Part shown: positions 25,401-40,500 of the stretch, one piece after another
How the letters are laid out: the number at the start of each line of letters is the position of its first letter
Position numbering within the stretch: position 1 is the first letter of the stretch
DNA from: Glossina fuscipes
Lineage: Eukaryota > Arthropoda > Insecta > Diptera > Glossinidae
Direction: 5' to 3'
Assembly: GCF_014805625.2 (NCBI RefSeq)
Contig: NW_023998417.1
Coordinates: 62,001 to 126,000 of the forward strand
Length of the DNA: 64,000 nucleotides
The notes under the pieces: model-generated
The model's input: the letters and a program-made list of their open reading frames with translations, nothing else
The model's database searches: none
Told to the model about the DNA's origin: nothing
Made by a program: the position numbers and the translations under genes

Positions 25401-28400
25401 GGACCATAAAGAATTTTAAATCATTTCATAAAAAAGCCAGAAATCGATCTTCTTCTTCTAATCTTGTTTTTATCTCGTAATCATTACATTTGGTTGGAGG
25501 AATCCTTCAAAGTCATCGGATGTAAATTTAAACTGAGAGAACTTATCTACCAAAAGTTTTAGTTTGCTTTTTTCGGATATGAGCCCTTCTAAAGACCAGG
25601 GAAGGTGGTCTAATTGACCTAAATAGAGTGAACTATAATCATAAGATAACGAACATATTTCCAAGTCTTGCAAGCACTGTGTCAAAAGCAAGGTATATTT
25701 GCGAGTAGGATGATGTTGTTGTTGTTTTTTTTACGAATTTTTATTATCATTTTAGAAACAACAACAACAACAACAAATTTTTCGATTGTACAAAGATAAC
25801 GTGTATCAAAAAGTCGCCCGAAATCGAACATAAATTTTGTTTGTGTTAATTCTATTATATTTTATACAAAATTCAAATGCGCTCTCGCGCATTTAACTTA
25901 GCTTAGTTGTTGTTGTGAAACATTCACTTTTGTTTAAACATTTTTTACTTGAACTCTTTATAAATAATTGTAATGATCGTTGCACATATGTGCAAATTGC
26001 GCGCCAATGGTTTTCGTAAATTTCATAGAATATCTTTGCAACACAAATGCTTTTTAAAAGTTTATTTATCATTAAATACATTCTAAATCCATTAAGCGCT
26101 TTTTATAATATAATGAAGCACTTGTGAAAGAAAACACACAGGTAACCTTCAATGGAAATGCGCTAGAATTTTAATGCCATCATTATACTCTATACTATAA
26201 TTGAATTTTTTACTAGATAAATATTTATTTATTTAAACTGTGATATTCTATAATATGAGGCGTGCATGATGGACTTTGTTGGATCCTCTATGTAATACAT
26301 GTTCGGCTTTTCATCGTTATAGTATCGTGCTCAAAGCCTTAAAATTTTAATGGGGGGAAAAGAAAAATTCTCATAATTCTCTCTCTCTCTGTGAAGGGAA
26401 ACCCCCGATGCTAAAATTAAAGGAGAAACTGTAATTTATCCCGATCACCTTCGATTGATGATTTATTTAAAAATTCTTCCGATTTCTTTCATATTTTATG
26501 TTAAGCAGTCATGTGGTTCCATAACGTCGGTTGACTTAAATAATTTGTAATTTATTAATGATATTTTTATATTGTCCGGTTTTAAATGATTATTTCACTT
26601 ATATAAACATTTATACAAAACTAGAAACTAAAGTCTATTGATGACTATTGATGAAGTTTGGATATGTATATGGTAGAGAGATATTGATATAAAATTTGAT
26701 AAAAATTGTTATTATAGACTTGAGACATTCTAAAGTACCGTTGCATAAATAAGTGTTAATGAGCCATAACCCCAATATAAAAAGAAAACTTGAAGGTCAG
26801 AATTTATAGAAAAACAAACAAGAACACTACAGTGGCCACTTGGCAAAATTACGAAAATATTTCCTAAGACGTACTATTGTGCTAAATACACATTCATTAT
26901 GATAAAGTTGTAAGAAGAAATGCAAAATGTAAGGATGAACGGACGGATGAACTGATTGTTATGTAAGCATTCATCATACACAATTAACTAATTAGTACAA
27001 TTATGTCACTCATGTAACAACTTTTCAAAGTAAGGAATTATATGGTATATGGTCGATGAAGCGTTGCGATCCAAATAATCTTTCAAAACATTTATGCTTG
27101 TGCCAAAACATGGCCATGCCCCAATTTTCCGCAAAATATTTTATAAATTGCGACTTTCACGTTGAACACAAAATGGACAGACGGACTGACAAGCTTAAAT
27201 CAATTCGAAAAGTGCTTATAATAGTAACTTAAGATACAAGTATTAACCGCTCCTAATCTTAACTACTCACGCCTACTTTTAGATCCTATGAGAGAAAGCA
27301 AGTAAAAGGATGTAAGAAAAACTCATGAAAATTAAAAAAAAAAAAAACACGACAAACAAAAGCTGGTTTGATTTAAACAATATTTTCTTTTTTAATAAAA
27401 TTTATCTTCACACACCTATACATAAAGTTCAATTATGAACAGTTTCCAATATGTAATTATATGGCTTGTAACGCGAACCGAGCAAGCGAGATGAGTGCAA
27501 TTAAATTTAATATAGATAGTGGAGCTGAAATGATAGCTGCCTGTAAGCCATCCTATGACTGTTACTAAAAATTTCCGCTAAAAATAGTTAAAAAAAAAAA
27601 AAGAAAGAATATTCCAAAAGTTCTTGTAAATTCCTATAGACGAAAATAAAAATGCATATATATATGTACATATACATAAAATATCATCCTAGAGAATATC
27701 CATTCCAGTCTTAATTAAGAATCTTTCAAAATCAATATCGCATACTAGCGGCATTGAGGAAAAGTCACACGATACGCACATGCATTCGGCACCTATATGT
27801 TAAATGAAGGATTATTAACAACAACAACAACAACCACTAACTAACTGTTAGCTGACAAGTGAAAACCAGATTTTTGTTTCATGCGTAAGCAGAGAAAAAC
27901 AAACTCTATGATAACCAATCGAAAATTCGTCGTCATTTTGGGTGAATGCACTAAATGCTATCTATATACCAAGAGCATTAATTTAAAAGCAAAAAAAAAG
28001 AAAAGCAAAAGAAGGAAAATCCAGTTTTTTCTTTTGCTACCAAATTCGGTAAAAGCAATGAACGCCAATGACTTTCTTAAATTGGTCCGGTTTAATGACA
28101 AACTGTGTTCGAATCTTGATACCATTTGCGGCGCAATCACTACTTTTATATCATATAATACCATAGAAACCTACATAAGCGCATCGTTGCCGTCTTAGAG
28201 GTTTTCAAGTTTACTTAGTTATAGTAGTAAATAGTAATTTTTCAAGAAATTAACGACTGAGGAAAGACATCTTCAAAAAAAAAAAAAAAAAAAAGGAAAG
28301 AAAAAAGTATACTTTTACCAATTTTAGTACTTGAACTGAACTTGAAATTCACACAATTTCATTTCAAGTTGTCTATTTTTCTATGGTGATATGTAACAGT

Positions 28401-28501
28401 TCAACAAGCAATTAAAGAGGAAAAGAGATTGCTTTTTTTTTTTTAACAATCTCTCAAGTTTTCTCAGCAACTTGTTTTCGCTTGAAAAGTGAAAATTGTA
28501 A

Positions 28502-28533
<32 letters not shown>

Positions 28534-31500
28534 TTTCTTTCATGAGTTTCAAGATCAATGTTAAATACATTGAAATTATTTACATGCTATGCATGGATTG
28601 CCTATTATTATTATCTCAAAGAGTTGTTATATTACATAAATTGTATAATAGCGTTAAACATGCAAAACTTGAACTAATAGAAAATAAAATTAAACTTCAA
28701 TTTCCTTAAAGCAATGTGGATCCATATTAACTTTTTCAATAACTATATTAAGGATAATCTTGATGATCGTGATCTTGATAAAAAAAAAATATTCTACGAT
28801 CTTCGATAAAAAATCATAAAAGTCCTAGTTGTTGCCCCGTTCGTTAGTGGATAAGTCCCAAGTTCGCATCTCGGCTTTTTTGTCGTCAGTGCAGGCGGAA
28901 CATTTTGAAGGAAGTAATCAAAGTCGCCAGTTTTTAAGGCTGATACAATCTGTCTCTACTCTATCTCTCTTGAGCGATGCAACGCGTAAAGTTTGAATTG
29001 GTTTTCGGGTAAGCTACGTTCCTGATAACACATTTCATAAATAAAAACAAAAAGAATTCCCAAAGAAATTTAATGATATAAATAAATTCGAAACTTATTA
29101 TCCTAAGAAGGCAAAACAACTAAGAGCGCTAAGTTAGAGGCGTGTCCTTGAAAAGTTTACGTCATTTCCAAAATTCTTTGCAAATATGGAGGCGATATCT
29201 TGATTTTCGCTAACAGGAGAATAACAGGAGTTGCGCGGACAAATGGACGGACATGTTTGGATGCATTCCAATTTTGAAACTGGTCAAGAATTTATATACC
29301 TGAAGGGTGCTTTAGTTTATGAGTAACGATAAAAAAAAAAAAAAAAAAACAAATTTTCTGCTCCTTTTGAAAACAGTGGTGCTCTCAGTTTAGGTGGCGT
29401 TGTGTTCGTGTTCTTCAAGCGATTTTGAATACCAACCTGCCTGCAAGAACTTCCAATATTTTTACCAAAATTGAAGTCGATAGCTTAATTTTTGCAGCCA
29501 AGCGAATGTTTACAACAGACATAATACGGACGGACAGACGGACATACTTAAATCGATTTAGATCAAGAAGATGTATACACTTTGTGGGATCTCTGATGCT
29601 TTCTTAAGGGCATTACAAACATTTTAACAAAATGGATATACTCCTCATCCTTCAGTGATGGGTATAAATTTTCGTCAAATTCAATGACATTAAACTCCTA
29701 CCGTAGGATAATTACAGTCGTACTAGCAAACCTAGCACAAAAGAACACATATATTGATATGCAAACCGTATTTTCCAAATAAACTTTACACCGTCTTTTT
29801 GCGTTGTTTGGTAACACTTGTTGACTTCCAAAAAAAGTTAAACTTTACTTGAAGCAAATGCTTCTTTCATCTCAGTTGCCTAACCATTTAATAGAAAAAT
29901 TACAGTTCTCAATATCAAATGGAAGGCATTTTATGCCTATTAGTCTTGACGAAACGATTTTTTATTGTCCGCTCGGCTTTCGGGTATGATATCTGACTGA
30001 TTTTGGAAGCTTTTAATGATCTTTTGAAATTTTTTATTTTCCGCTCGGCTTTGGGGTATGATAACTGACTGATTTTGGAAGCTTTTAATGATCTTTTGAA
30101 ATTTTTGAATGGAAGATTGATTCTTCAAAATGTAAATTTCTCTTGTTACCGGGAGGAAACAATTACTAGAGACATTACGGAAATGGCTGATTACATGAGT
30201 AATCATTCAATGGAATTATGCGCATATTTATGTTATCAGCTCTTTTACATGATAATTATATATCTTGTGGCTATGTACACTGGCCAATGGCTTTGTACTT
30301 AAAATACTAAAAATAAATGCCAATCACTTAAAGGAAATTTATGCAAGTAAGTAAGTTTTTCCTTAAACCCCGCCTCCTCTCCATTTGGATGTGCTAGGTT
30401 TTTGTAATCCTGGCGCATATAAGCTTTTATTTCTTTTCTAAATTCCTCTATGACTAAGGTTTGCAGTACAAAGACGTGACGGTGGCTTACACATACTTAG
30501 AATATCGAATTGATCTAAAAATTTATGGTTATGCAAGTCTTCTTAGGACTTTTACACATTGGCGATATTGCAAAAGAGATGAAAAAATAGCGCAATCAAA
30601 AGAAAAGAAAAATATTTTTCAAATCTTTAGCTTAACGCAATCGCGTCATCCTTCGGTAGGTAAAGCGAACGATTTTATGAAACACTCTCCCTCCTTCTCA
30701 AATGTCATCTTGTTCACGGCGTGAAATTTATGTCTTAATAAGTACAAATTTGGGTCATATTGTTTAGGCAAACAGGTGGCAAAACAAATTCATATGCAAT
30801 GCAAGGGAATCCGTATTGTTTTTCATTTTGTCATATAACTTAAAAATTTATTGTGTTATATACATTATGTTGTGCTATAGATTACGTAAATATAAATATA
30901 AAGAAAAAAAAAAAAAAAAAAACAGAAGAAGAAGAAAATTAAACTTACATGCACGCAGATAAGTACAAGACATGAATACACATGAGTTTTTGAGACAAAA
31001 AAAGTAAAAGTAAAAAAATCACAAAAAAAAAAAAAAAAAAGAAAAGTAAAAAATATGTTACCATTTAATATAATATATAGTGCAACAGATTAAAAAAAAA
31101 AAAAAAAAGAAAGAAAAAAAAATTAAAAATAAAAGAAAAACTTCATGCTCTGATAAATGTTCCTCTTCGATATAATATTAGTAACGTGTCTGCTCTCTTC
31201 ATTCGCCTCCACTCAATTGGAATAAAAGTAAAGTATCTCAAATATATATTAGCACATCGTGGACTTTTGTCAACTCAAACTGACGCAACGTAACTTGCAG
31301 TCATGAAGCTAAGGAGGAAATTTCCAATAATCGAATTGAATCAAATTTGTTAATACCCCTTTTACAGCCCTATTCTGAGCATTTGTTTTTTCTGTTGCGG
31401 TTTTCCTAATTTTATCACACATACAACGTCGTCCGAGTTAAATGTGGTTACACAGTAGACTCAACTACAACATAGCGGTTCATGGAAGGCGGATGCGTAC

Positions 31501-34500
31501 ATCATGGCAGAAAAATGGCGAGAATCCAGCATGCAAGGTTATTGGTGTCCATATGATTCCCTTTAAAATCTTTAAACTACTAAAAAATTATTGCTTTTAA
31601 CGGAGAAGGATCTCCATGACCCTTTCCATGTCAACGCTAAGTTTGAATGGGGCTTTTTCCCCCTTGAAAAGTAACATTTAATCTCCACGTGCCACTACGT
31701 GTTTCTTTGTCTCGTTTCCCCACTTAATGTAATGTTAATCTCCTTGCACGGGAAATAAAAAAGTAGCATCACTGTAACTGTAAAAAAATGGCTAAAATCA
31801 CTTTCAATCACCTTGAAATGCTAATTTGAATAACTAGTAACCTATGGTAGTAATGGCTCTGTAACATCGCACAACAATATGACAGAGCCACAACAATTGA
31901 TATATAACAAGGGGGGGCGTGTTTTTATGAAAAAATTTTCCTAACACATCATTGTTTTATTGACTTAGATGGCCCCCTCAAATATTCAAGTATTATATAG
32001 ATAGTAATTAGCTTATATCTTATAAGCGTAACAAAATTATAAATGGTCAGAAGGATTAAAATAAGCAATCCTAAGAAATTAGTGAAGTATTGAAAAGAAG
32101 AAGGAGTCGATCACCAATATTACCTCTTGATTAAATATAATAAGTTCTTATAAGAAAAGCTTAACCTTTTCCACTGTTTCCACGCATTTCCTATACCAAC
32201 TTCTAAGTTAAGTTAGTTTCTATTATACATATTCTCTATATAAGAGGAAGAAAGGAAACAAAAATAATTATATATTTTACCTATGCCAACATGACTTTCT
32301 ATTCAGATCATTTTTGCGCCTTTTTTGCATATTAATTACGCAGTTGATGCTACTAAGTAATAATAAAAGTTAGGAATGCAAAGGGTTAAAAGCAAATTTA
32401 TTCAGCGATTTATTTAATAAAGAACAAATGCCTGTAAAATTAATATGATTTTTTCTATTTTCGATGTCAGTAGGCATTGTAAACGTAGAAGTAAAGTAAA
32501 ACGTGTAAAGATCCTGTTACATAACATTTTTGCCAGCACTTTGAATATAAGCTACGTAAGCGTATATTAGGCCGAGTCATAAGCGCCTTTCGTTCTTTTA
32601 TCAGACTTTCATTTTGCTTGCATTGAATTACGAGGTATTCTACCTTTTTATTACACAAATTGTTGATTAGCGTGGATTTTGACTTGCGGTGAGAAATGAT
32701 TTGTCTCTTCATCTTTCAATCCTATGCAAGTTTTACAAGTTCATCCCTTTCTTTGCGCGGAAGATCTGCATAAGGTCGCTTCTGCTATCCTTGCTGATTT
32801 ATATTGCAAATATTCTAGAAGGACTCTCTCTCTTCTCTCCTTTCTTCCCAATGAAGAGCATCGTTCTTCTTTAGTAATAGTAAAATCCTTCAATTAGGTC
32901 GATTCATAAGTAATTTCCGTTTCTCTTTTAGACTTTTATTTTGTTTTCATTGCATAACAAAGAGTTAATAGCGAGGTATTCAACCTTTTTGTTAAACCAC
33001 TTGTTGATTGCCGTAGATTTTGCTCCAATATTGCTTTTAAAAGCTCGTCGTCAAAGTCGGAAGGATGGCCCTTCTTTTAAAGTCCTATCTCCAGAACGGA
33101 ATTTTTCAAACCAATTTCTAACTGCCCGATCAGTTATCAGTCTTTGACTGTATAGCGCTATTGCCTTGTGTAAATTCCCATAGCATTAAAGGTCGAATAT
33201 ACATTTTGTGATTCTCCTTTTCCCATAGTTTAAAAAAAAACATTTGAACATTTAAAGCATCACATAAAACAATTGACAGAAGATTAACTGACTGAATCCT
33301 CATCAGTGTAGTGAAAATAAAAACTTGTTTGTTTTGGCGGCTTATAGTGGGTAAATACGAACAATAGATTCTGCGGAAGTTACTTATGACTCGACCTAAT
33401 AGATTCATAAAAAATAAGATAAAAAAAGGTTCTTGGGTAACTGACGATGAAAATTAGATTTCTATTTTCCTGACCATTGGCACTTCACAATCATTTAGCA
33501 GACTTTTGAACATATCCCTTACAATTAAAATCCACCCAGAGCTCCTCAGATAGAGGATGTATTTAAAATATATAATCGTGATTCTTCTATATGGGCTGCA
33601 CTAAATATTCAATTTAGAGATGATGAATATTTTATATGAGCCGTAAGCTTTTTGACAGACTTAATACACATATAATGCACACACGATGCGTGCACATATA
33701 CCAAAGTATATTTTCATAACAATTGTACTGAAATTGAAATGAAAGAAGTGATATTTTATCAAAGACGTAGACATATTAATATGCTAATTAAGACATTTAG
33801 AAAGTGATTTTTCATGCGTATCTCTCGCTAGTAACGGTAACTTATTTCTACACATATATCTAAACAAAAATAATGTGCTTAATATTCAGCTGCAGGTGCA
33901 GAAAGAGATGGCAAAGAGTAACATAGCAAAGAGATAGATATATGGATGAAATTGTTTATAGCCAACCTCAACATTTATGCATTTCTTCTTTGTGGTTTTG
34001 CGTTTAGTCTTCAGCTTACATATATATATATATAATCATAAATAATTTTGGATAAATTTTTTTTACATGCATTGGTTAATAAATTTTATAGCTTGAAAAC
34101 TTGCCTGAATATCCAAATGCATGATATGTTTATCATGGCTACGGTTTGGGTGTGAAAGCAGTTAATAACATAAGAAAGTAACACTTGCATGCCTGGCTTG
34201 CGTATAAATTTGTTTCCATTTAAACGTATCCGTCTTTATGTTATGGTGAAAAGCCAATCTAGTTAATCGAAAGCATTCTCTCCTAAATTTTTTGGTAAAA
34301 AACTGATATATATTGGGGTTGCTTGCAAAAATTTTAATCAGCCATCAGTTGACTTTTCTTTATATATAAGTAAGAATTTTCCATTTAACATTGTTGAATT
34401 GTTCAGCGTACGCCGACGTTAATCATGGAGAGGTTAAAATTCTTCTTCTTCCAAATTCATTATTTTTCTTGTTTATTTGAGTAAATGTGCTATCGAAGCC

Positions 34501-37500
34501 CATCAAAAACCTTCAGAGGCTTGCTGTGATGCTGACCATCCCATCATATTCCAATTGTAGGCTTTGATTTCCACGGTTTAAACTGACGGCACGGAATGAC
34601 TGAAAATGCCATTTTTTGGCCACTTGGCCAGAGGATACATTGTCGCATCTCGAATGGGAAGTTTCGCCATACTCAACGTAGTCACCAGATGTAATTCCTT
34701 CTGATTATCCTTTGTCCAGATCGGTGCTGAATGGCTTGGTTGCCATTCTGATCCACAAAGTTAAGGAAGTGCGAAAATGGGTCGGTTGCTGCCTATATAT
34801 ATCAAGATACTTCCTTTCGTCACGATATCGATATGTTGCCAAAAATATGATAAAATGTAGAAAATGATGGGAACTATTTTGATTTAATTCATACTTTGTG
34901 CCAATTTTCCACAACAAACAACCCTTTTAAGTTGAAAACTGATCAACATTTATGCAAACATCGAATAAAAGTTAAAAATTATCGACTGAAAAACTTCATA
35001 TATAAAAAACTGTTTTTATAACGAATTGTATCACGATGTGACTTTCAGTCACTTATGAGTATCATAAAAATAATTAATATATTATTGTTTTCGTTCATAG
35101 CATAAATCCATATATATATATATATATATATGCAAACAGGTCACATACAGTAATCGAAATATTAAGTTTAAATGAACTCAAAGACATCTCGAAAATTCTT
35201 TTAAAAATCACGCATGCATCATATCGAGCACGTTTATTACAATTATTTGTTCAAGATATGTACATCTTATGAGAAATTGGCCATGAAGAAATCTTCTACC
35301 CACAACTCTTTAACATAAAAATTCGAAAACATTTTGCGAACTTCTTTAAAAACTAATTTCAATTTCTCACAAATCATTCATCTGCTCAGTTATCGTCGTG
35401 ATTGTAGAGGCTGTAAAATGGCTCTGGCCCACACGAATCAATGACAGAGACTTTGTATTATTTATGAAGTGAAAGATTTTCTCATAATGAAATGTGAAGA
35501 GAAACTAAAATAAATGCCACAACATAACCTCGAAATGGCAAAGATGATCTACGCACTTGTGTGTGGTAGAATGAATTGATCTTGATTCGAATTCGATTCT
35601 TTCATAGAATTTGATACTTTCTGAGCGTACCACTAATCCCGCTAGGGAGAGGTGAAAAAAAACTTGGAAAACAACAAAGGCAATTTATTACAGCGGACGC
35701 CCAAAAATGGCTAAAAGGAATTAGAATCGAAGGCCTACTTGTGACATAGTGTTTGCCTATCCCTTTATCTCCAATGATCGGTATATAATGAAAAGCTGCT
35801 CTATTGAAGTGTGTTTCTGTTCAAACTCGACTAAGAATACGTTCACTTTTAATTGCACTATGAGTACACAATAATCAATAATAGAATATCTTTTGTTTAA
35901 AAAAAAAAAAAAAAGGTCTTTAGTGCACGTTTGCGACATATTGTATATATTGAGTAATAAATATACTGACTGTTTATTTATGAAAAAGAATCATTAGCAT
36001 TTTAGTTAGTGATTGCACTTAGACCACCCAATAGAAGCGACCCTACCTCTAATGCACGATTATTTGAAAATTTTCTGATAATTGTTTGCATGCATTATAA
36101 AGCAGTCTACGAAGAAAATGTCAATGCTAAATCAATAAAAGGAAACTGATGAACTTTGCAAAAAAATGACAGTTTGTTTTTTTCTTCTCTCATTTTTAAT
36201 GTAAAAAAAAAAAAAAAACAAAAATAATAAAAACATTAATTCAATTTTTGCAATGTTTACAAGAAAAAAAAAAAACTTGGACGATTTTAATTCGACGAAT
36301 AATTCATTAAAATGAAAATAAAAACGATATTGAATGAAATCTTTCTTTTTTTTTTTATTAAAGCAAACATGATTTTCCAGTTATATATAAAGTAATTACA
36401 CATTTTTTTTTTTTTCTTTTTTCTTTTTTTTTTTTTTATAATGAATTTAGTTTTCTCTCCTAATAACCTTGAAACACTTGTTATACGACTTAAATCATGG
36501 AAGTAATTAATGCTTTGGTGACTTATCGTGTTTACATTTGTAAAAAAGAAATAACTGTAATTATATACTTTTCACTTAATTGGTCAATGAACTAGAAATA
36601 GTATAAGCTGAAGAAGATGAAAATAAACTAAAAAAAAAAAAAAAAGAAAGAAATTCTTCTCGTTATGTGTATTATTAGTAGGTAGTTAGTAACCAACAAA
36701 CTTAATTGCACTTATTCTTTGAAGCGCTGAAGAAGTTATCTTTCTTCGCATATATATATATGCGAGCAAGTGAAGCAGCAATTAGCCATTAGTCCACAAA
36801 GGCAACAAAGGAATGAGAAGATTTTTATATAACCAAAGTTTAGGAAGATGCATGCCGGTGAAATTATAGACTTCCGCACTTAACCAAGACGATCAGCAAC
36901 CGACAGAGTTGTCGCAGTATATAAATTGGCCGATGATTAAGTGAAAGTTGATAATTTCAGAAATTATTTAGTGTAAATGTATTTTGAAGGACAACGTGCG
37001 TATGTAAAAATGTCTTTAATGTAAACATACACAAAAGCAATTAAAGAAAGAAGAAGAATAAAATACTGAAATGTCAACTTTAGGTCACAAGTGGTTTATT
37101 AAATTTTTTTTTTGGGAGGATTTCACTCTTCAAGCAGTTTGTGGCCCTAGAAATTCGATCAATATTTTATATCAGATCGGACATCAGGTATCGGTCAACA
37201 AGATTGCAAAATATTCATTGGGGAAGTTTGTTTTGAACTTTCCGTACAGACAATACGTTTACGTAGTAGAATTTCGGACGCAGAGACATAAGATGCTTGC
37301 CGCTTAAACTTGATTCAATGAAATTTCTTTTATAGCTTGCAGAAGGACAAGGAGAAACTTATGCTATATAGCTAATTAGCTTAAGACTCGGAATTCATTT
37401 ATTTATCAATTTTCGAAGACCAAATAATGGGGATGAAAGATAGGGAACTTTGCTGTTCGATGTCATGTTTGACGATAAGACAATACCAAACTGACTCGAG

Positions 37501-40500
37501 TTACCGTACATAACAAGTTTGAAAATATTTCTTAGAAGTAAGGAAAAAGTTGTTTGTTACATTTATATTTCTCCTAAATAAGTGAATAGGCTAAGTACGA
37601 GTGGCTGGCTTGTAAGCAGTTTCGGGAGTAAACCACGTGGACTAGCGACCTTCTCGGATAAGTGCTTCCAATGCACCGCGAACCAATTTAGGCATATGGG
37701 TTGACGGACAGACGCGGTATAATAAGGAACGATCTAGCAAGGCCTTTTTAAGTATTTCGCCCGTTTTTCACGCCCCGAACAGTTTAAATCGCGTTTGGCA
37801 TTAACTGTACCACCGGACATTAACAGCTAATAACATATTACAAGCGCTTCTTTGGACAAATTCCTGTCTCAGATTCACATGTCGTCTAATACGCGGATCT
37901 AGCGAGTCTAAAAGTTGAAACAAAGAAAATTTGGTTCGGCAGGTATTAACCAAAAACCTAGAACGGTTGAGTGTTTCAGATTCGTTTTAAAGCGATCACA
38001 TTTTGCTGACTGAAGGAAAACGGTATCTTACTAGCTTATCAAGAATATTTTATATATTCATGCATATCCATGCATAACAAAGAAAATAACAAAGTTCATA
38101 TATATCCGCTGGTGACGGACGGCGTACCAAGTTCAACTAAACACAATCATTGCTTACTAAAGTTCTCATCTAAATACTTTTCAGTGTAATGTATGTGTAT
38201 GTGTATGTGTATGTGTGTGTGTGTGTGCACTATAAAGTGTAAAAATACGATTTTATTATGCATTATTCATTTTCCAAAGATAAAAATGTAAACGCAAGTT
38301 TTTCATTTATTTACACCTCATGTACATATTGCACTGCATCGAAATGCAGAATAAAGGAGATGATGAAATAATTGAAAAGCTTGAGAAAACAATTTTTTTT
38401 TTTTCTTTAGAAAATTTTTTTCTACACAAACCCATATAATTTGGATTGAATAAATTACAAAAAGTTTAATATGATATTTTTATATCTGTCGGTAATAAGT
38501 GCAAGTGTCTATACAAACAAATGTGTGTACATTTTTAAACTACGTTTAATATTGAACTGTCGTTATTGAAAAAGCGCGATAACGACCATTAAAAGTTAAG
38601 CAGAGTTTAAAGAGTTTAGGGAGCAAGCTCATAAGTGCCTTAGGCGACTTGCCACAAAAAAGAAAACAATCGAAGCATAATAATATGCATCTAAGGTAAA
38701 TATGAAGATCGCCCTGTGTCTCCAGATGTGGCAATCAGTATTTCGAAATATGCGAGACGTAAAAATGCTAGGAAATGAACGACAAGAAAAAGAAGAAGAG
38801 TCACTTGAAGAAATAGCCGGGAGGCAAGGAATGTCACTTTTAATAAAATAAAAAAAGGATGACACCCAGGTGTGACAACCTAAAAAAAAGTGATTCTGAC
38901 AACACGGAAAATTTTGAAAATATTATTAAACGTTGAATTTTCGAGCCAACAACAACAACTTTTGGTTGATAAATACATCTAAATTAATTTATTGAAAATC
39001 CCTTTCCCTCCGAGTTTCACTAAAGAACATTTCAGTTATTTTCAACATCTTCGAATGAAAAGAATGAGAAAAATTGTTGAAAAGTGTTGAAGGTAAAAGG
39101 GGTTTACAGTTTCACGCTAAGACTCTAAGACTCCAGTCAATACGACGTCATTCGAATAATGAAATTTTGAATCATTTAAAATTTTGCTATGGCTACAATC
39201 GTCTTTTTATATCATTCTTGATTATATATCCAGTTAAGTGTATCGGCCTCTTTAACAATATACTCGTATACTCGGCAAACACAGTGTATGCTTAATATGA
39301 AATTAGGTCATAACGAAACGATTTGACAAAATGAAAAAACGTGGTTTCTAAGGTATCTTATTAACCCTGTGGCCTACACAGTATTTGCCTTAGTATATAC
39401 AAGAAGAAGATCAGTTGAGCGCCGTGCTGTTGTTCAGCTATTGGGCCGTGCACCTGAACTGGCGCAAAATCTCATGCGTTTCATAACATACATATTTCGG
39501 TGAAACAAAAGGAATTGTGAAATAATAAATCATGTTTGGGAGCAAATAATAATGACAAAAACAAATTCTTTCATTGCACAAGTTCTTTATCACGAGACAG
39601 ACTCGTGTTCCTTGCTTGCGGTACAATTTCTTCACCACGAGACAGGCTCCGCAAAGGATTAAAGCAAACATCTATTCATTACGATAAAATTTTATGAGAA
39701 AATCTGACAAGGACAGATGGACGGACGGTGTCATCCTGACTGACTGGTTAAGAGATTAATTAAGCCAGTAAAAGAATTGATAGTCTGAACAAACTTTGCA
39801 ATAGTTTCGTCCCTGAACCGATTTTCTGGCAAATTTACATCGGTTCTTCCAGTTCCGATAATAAAATCAACTCCTTTTAAACCCTTTTAATGGTACATTT
39901 TCAAAAATGTATTGGTCGATGTAGTTAAGGTAATTAAATATATTTCAAAATTGATAAAAAAACGTTTTTTTTTTCTATATTGAAAATTTTATAAAAGTTT
40001 TTTTTGTTTTTGAGACCATCAGACGGACAACCGGTTTTCCCAAGCTACAACTGTATTTGTATAATACAATATACTTCTCTATAAACAAAACGGAGATAAT
40101 GCGTATCGCTTTCAAACTATAAATAAATAAACATTTTACACAGTACTAGCACTCTTTTCAATACAATTAAATAAATGCATAAAAGAAAAAAACAAAAAAA
40201 AAAAAGCAGGAAATTGCTGACTATATTATCACTTAAGTGCGGAAAACTACTTATTTGAAAATTATATGCAAATAACTCACCACAACTTGAATCAGTATTT
40301 GAGCGAGTATTTTAGTTGACTTACCTGAAAATAGACAAAAAAAAAAAAAAAAGATAGAAAAATTTATAAGAAAAGAATCTAATTAACATCCTGCACAATA
40401 ATCGCAAAACAATTTTTGAAACAAAAAAAAAAAAAAATTGAAATCAAGATAAAACCAGTTCGATAGAATACTCTACAATCAGTTACGATCATTTTATATA

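Larger units (their letters stand above)
22428..32566 (+). other. Giant first intron, left part
   Basis: Intron 1 of the large gene runs 22,428-59,092 (36,665 bp). This part holds poly-A/T tracts, a TTTC run near 22,530, decayed dispersed repeats at about 24,830-25,115, 27,050-27,250 and 29,120-29,672, and a 70-base tandem duplication at about 29,960-30,105. An exon-like open stretch at 24,406-24,509 is discussed in the findings. I recognise no gene. Confidence 0.6.

Noticed and set aside
25470..25691. Minus-strand 73-codon frame ending KFTSDDFEGFLQP
   Set aside because: Composition is protein-like, but I see no splice partner, no family match and no neighbour context; not enough to call a gene.
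28838..28890. tRNA-like string with AGTTCGCATCTC
   Set aside because: Box B-like motif only; no acceptor or anticodon stem pairs, and no direct repeats are seen around it.
30075..30302. 75-codon frame with a hydrophobic C-terminal half, starting in a tandem duplication
   Set aside because: Could recall a chemoreceptor fragment, but no conserved motif is visible and the start lies inside duplicated DNA.
38546..38865. Possible transposon-coding remnant on either strand
   Set aside because: Weak lysine/glutamate-rich similarity to several element types; no diagnostic motif.
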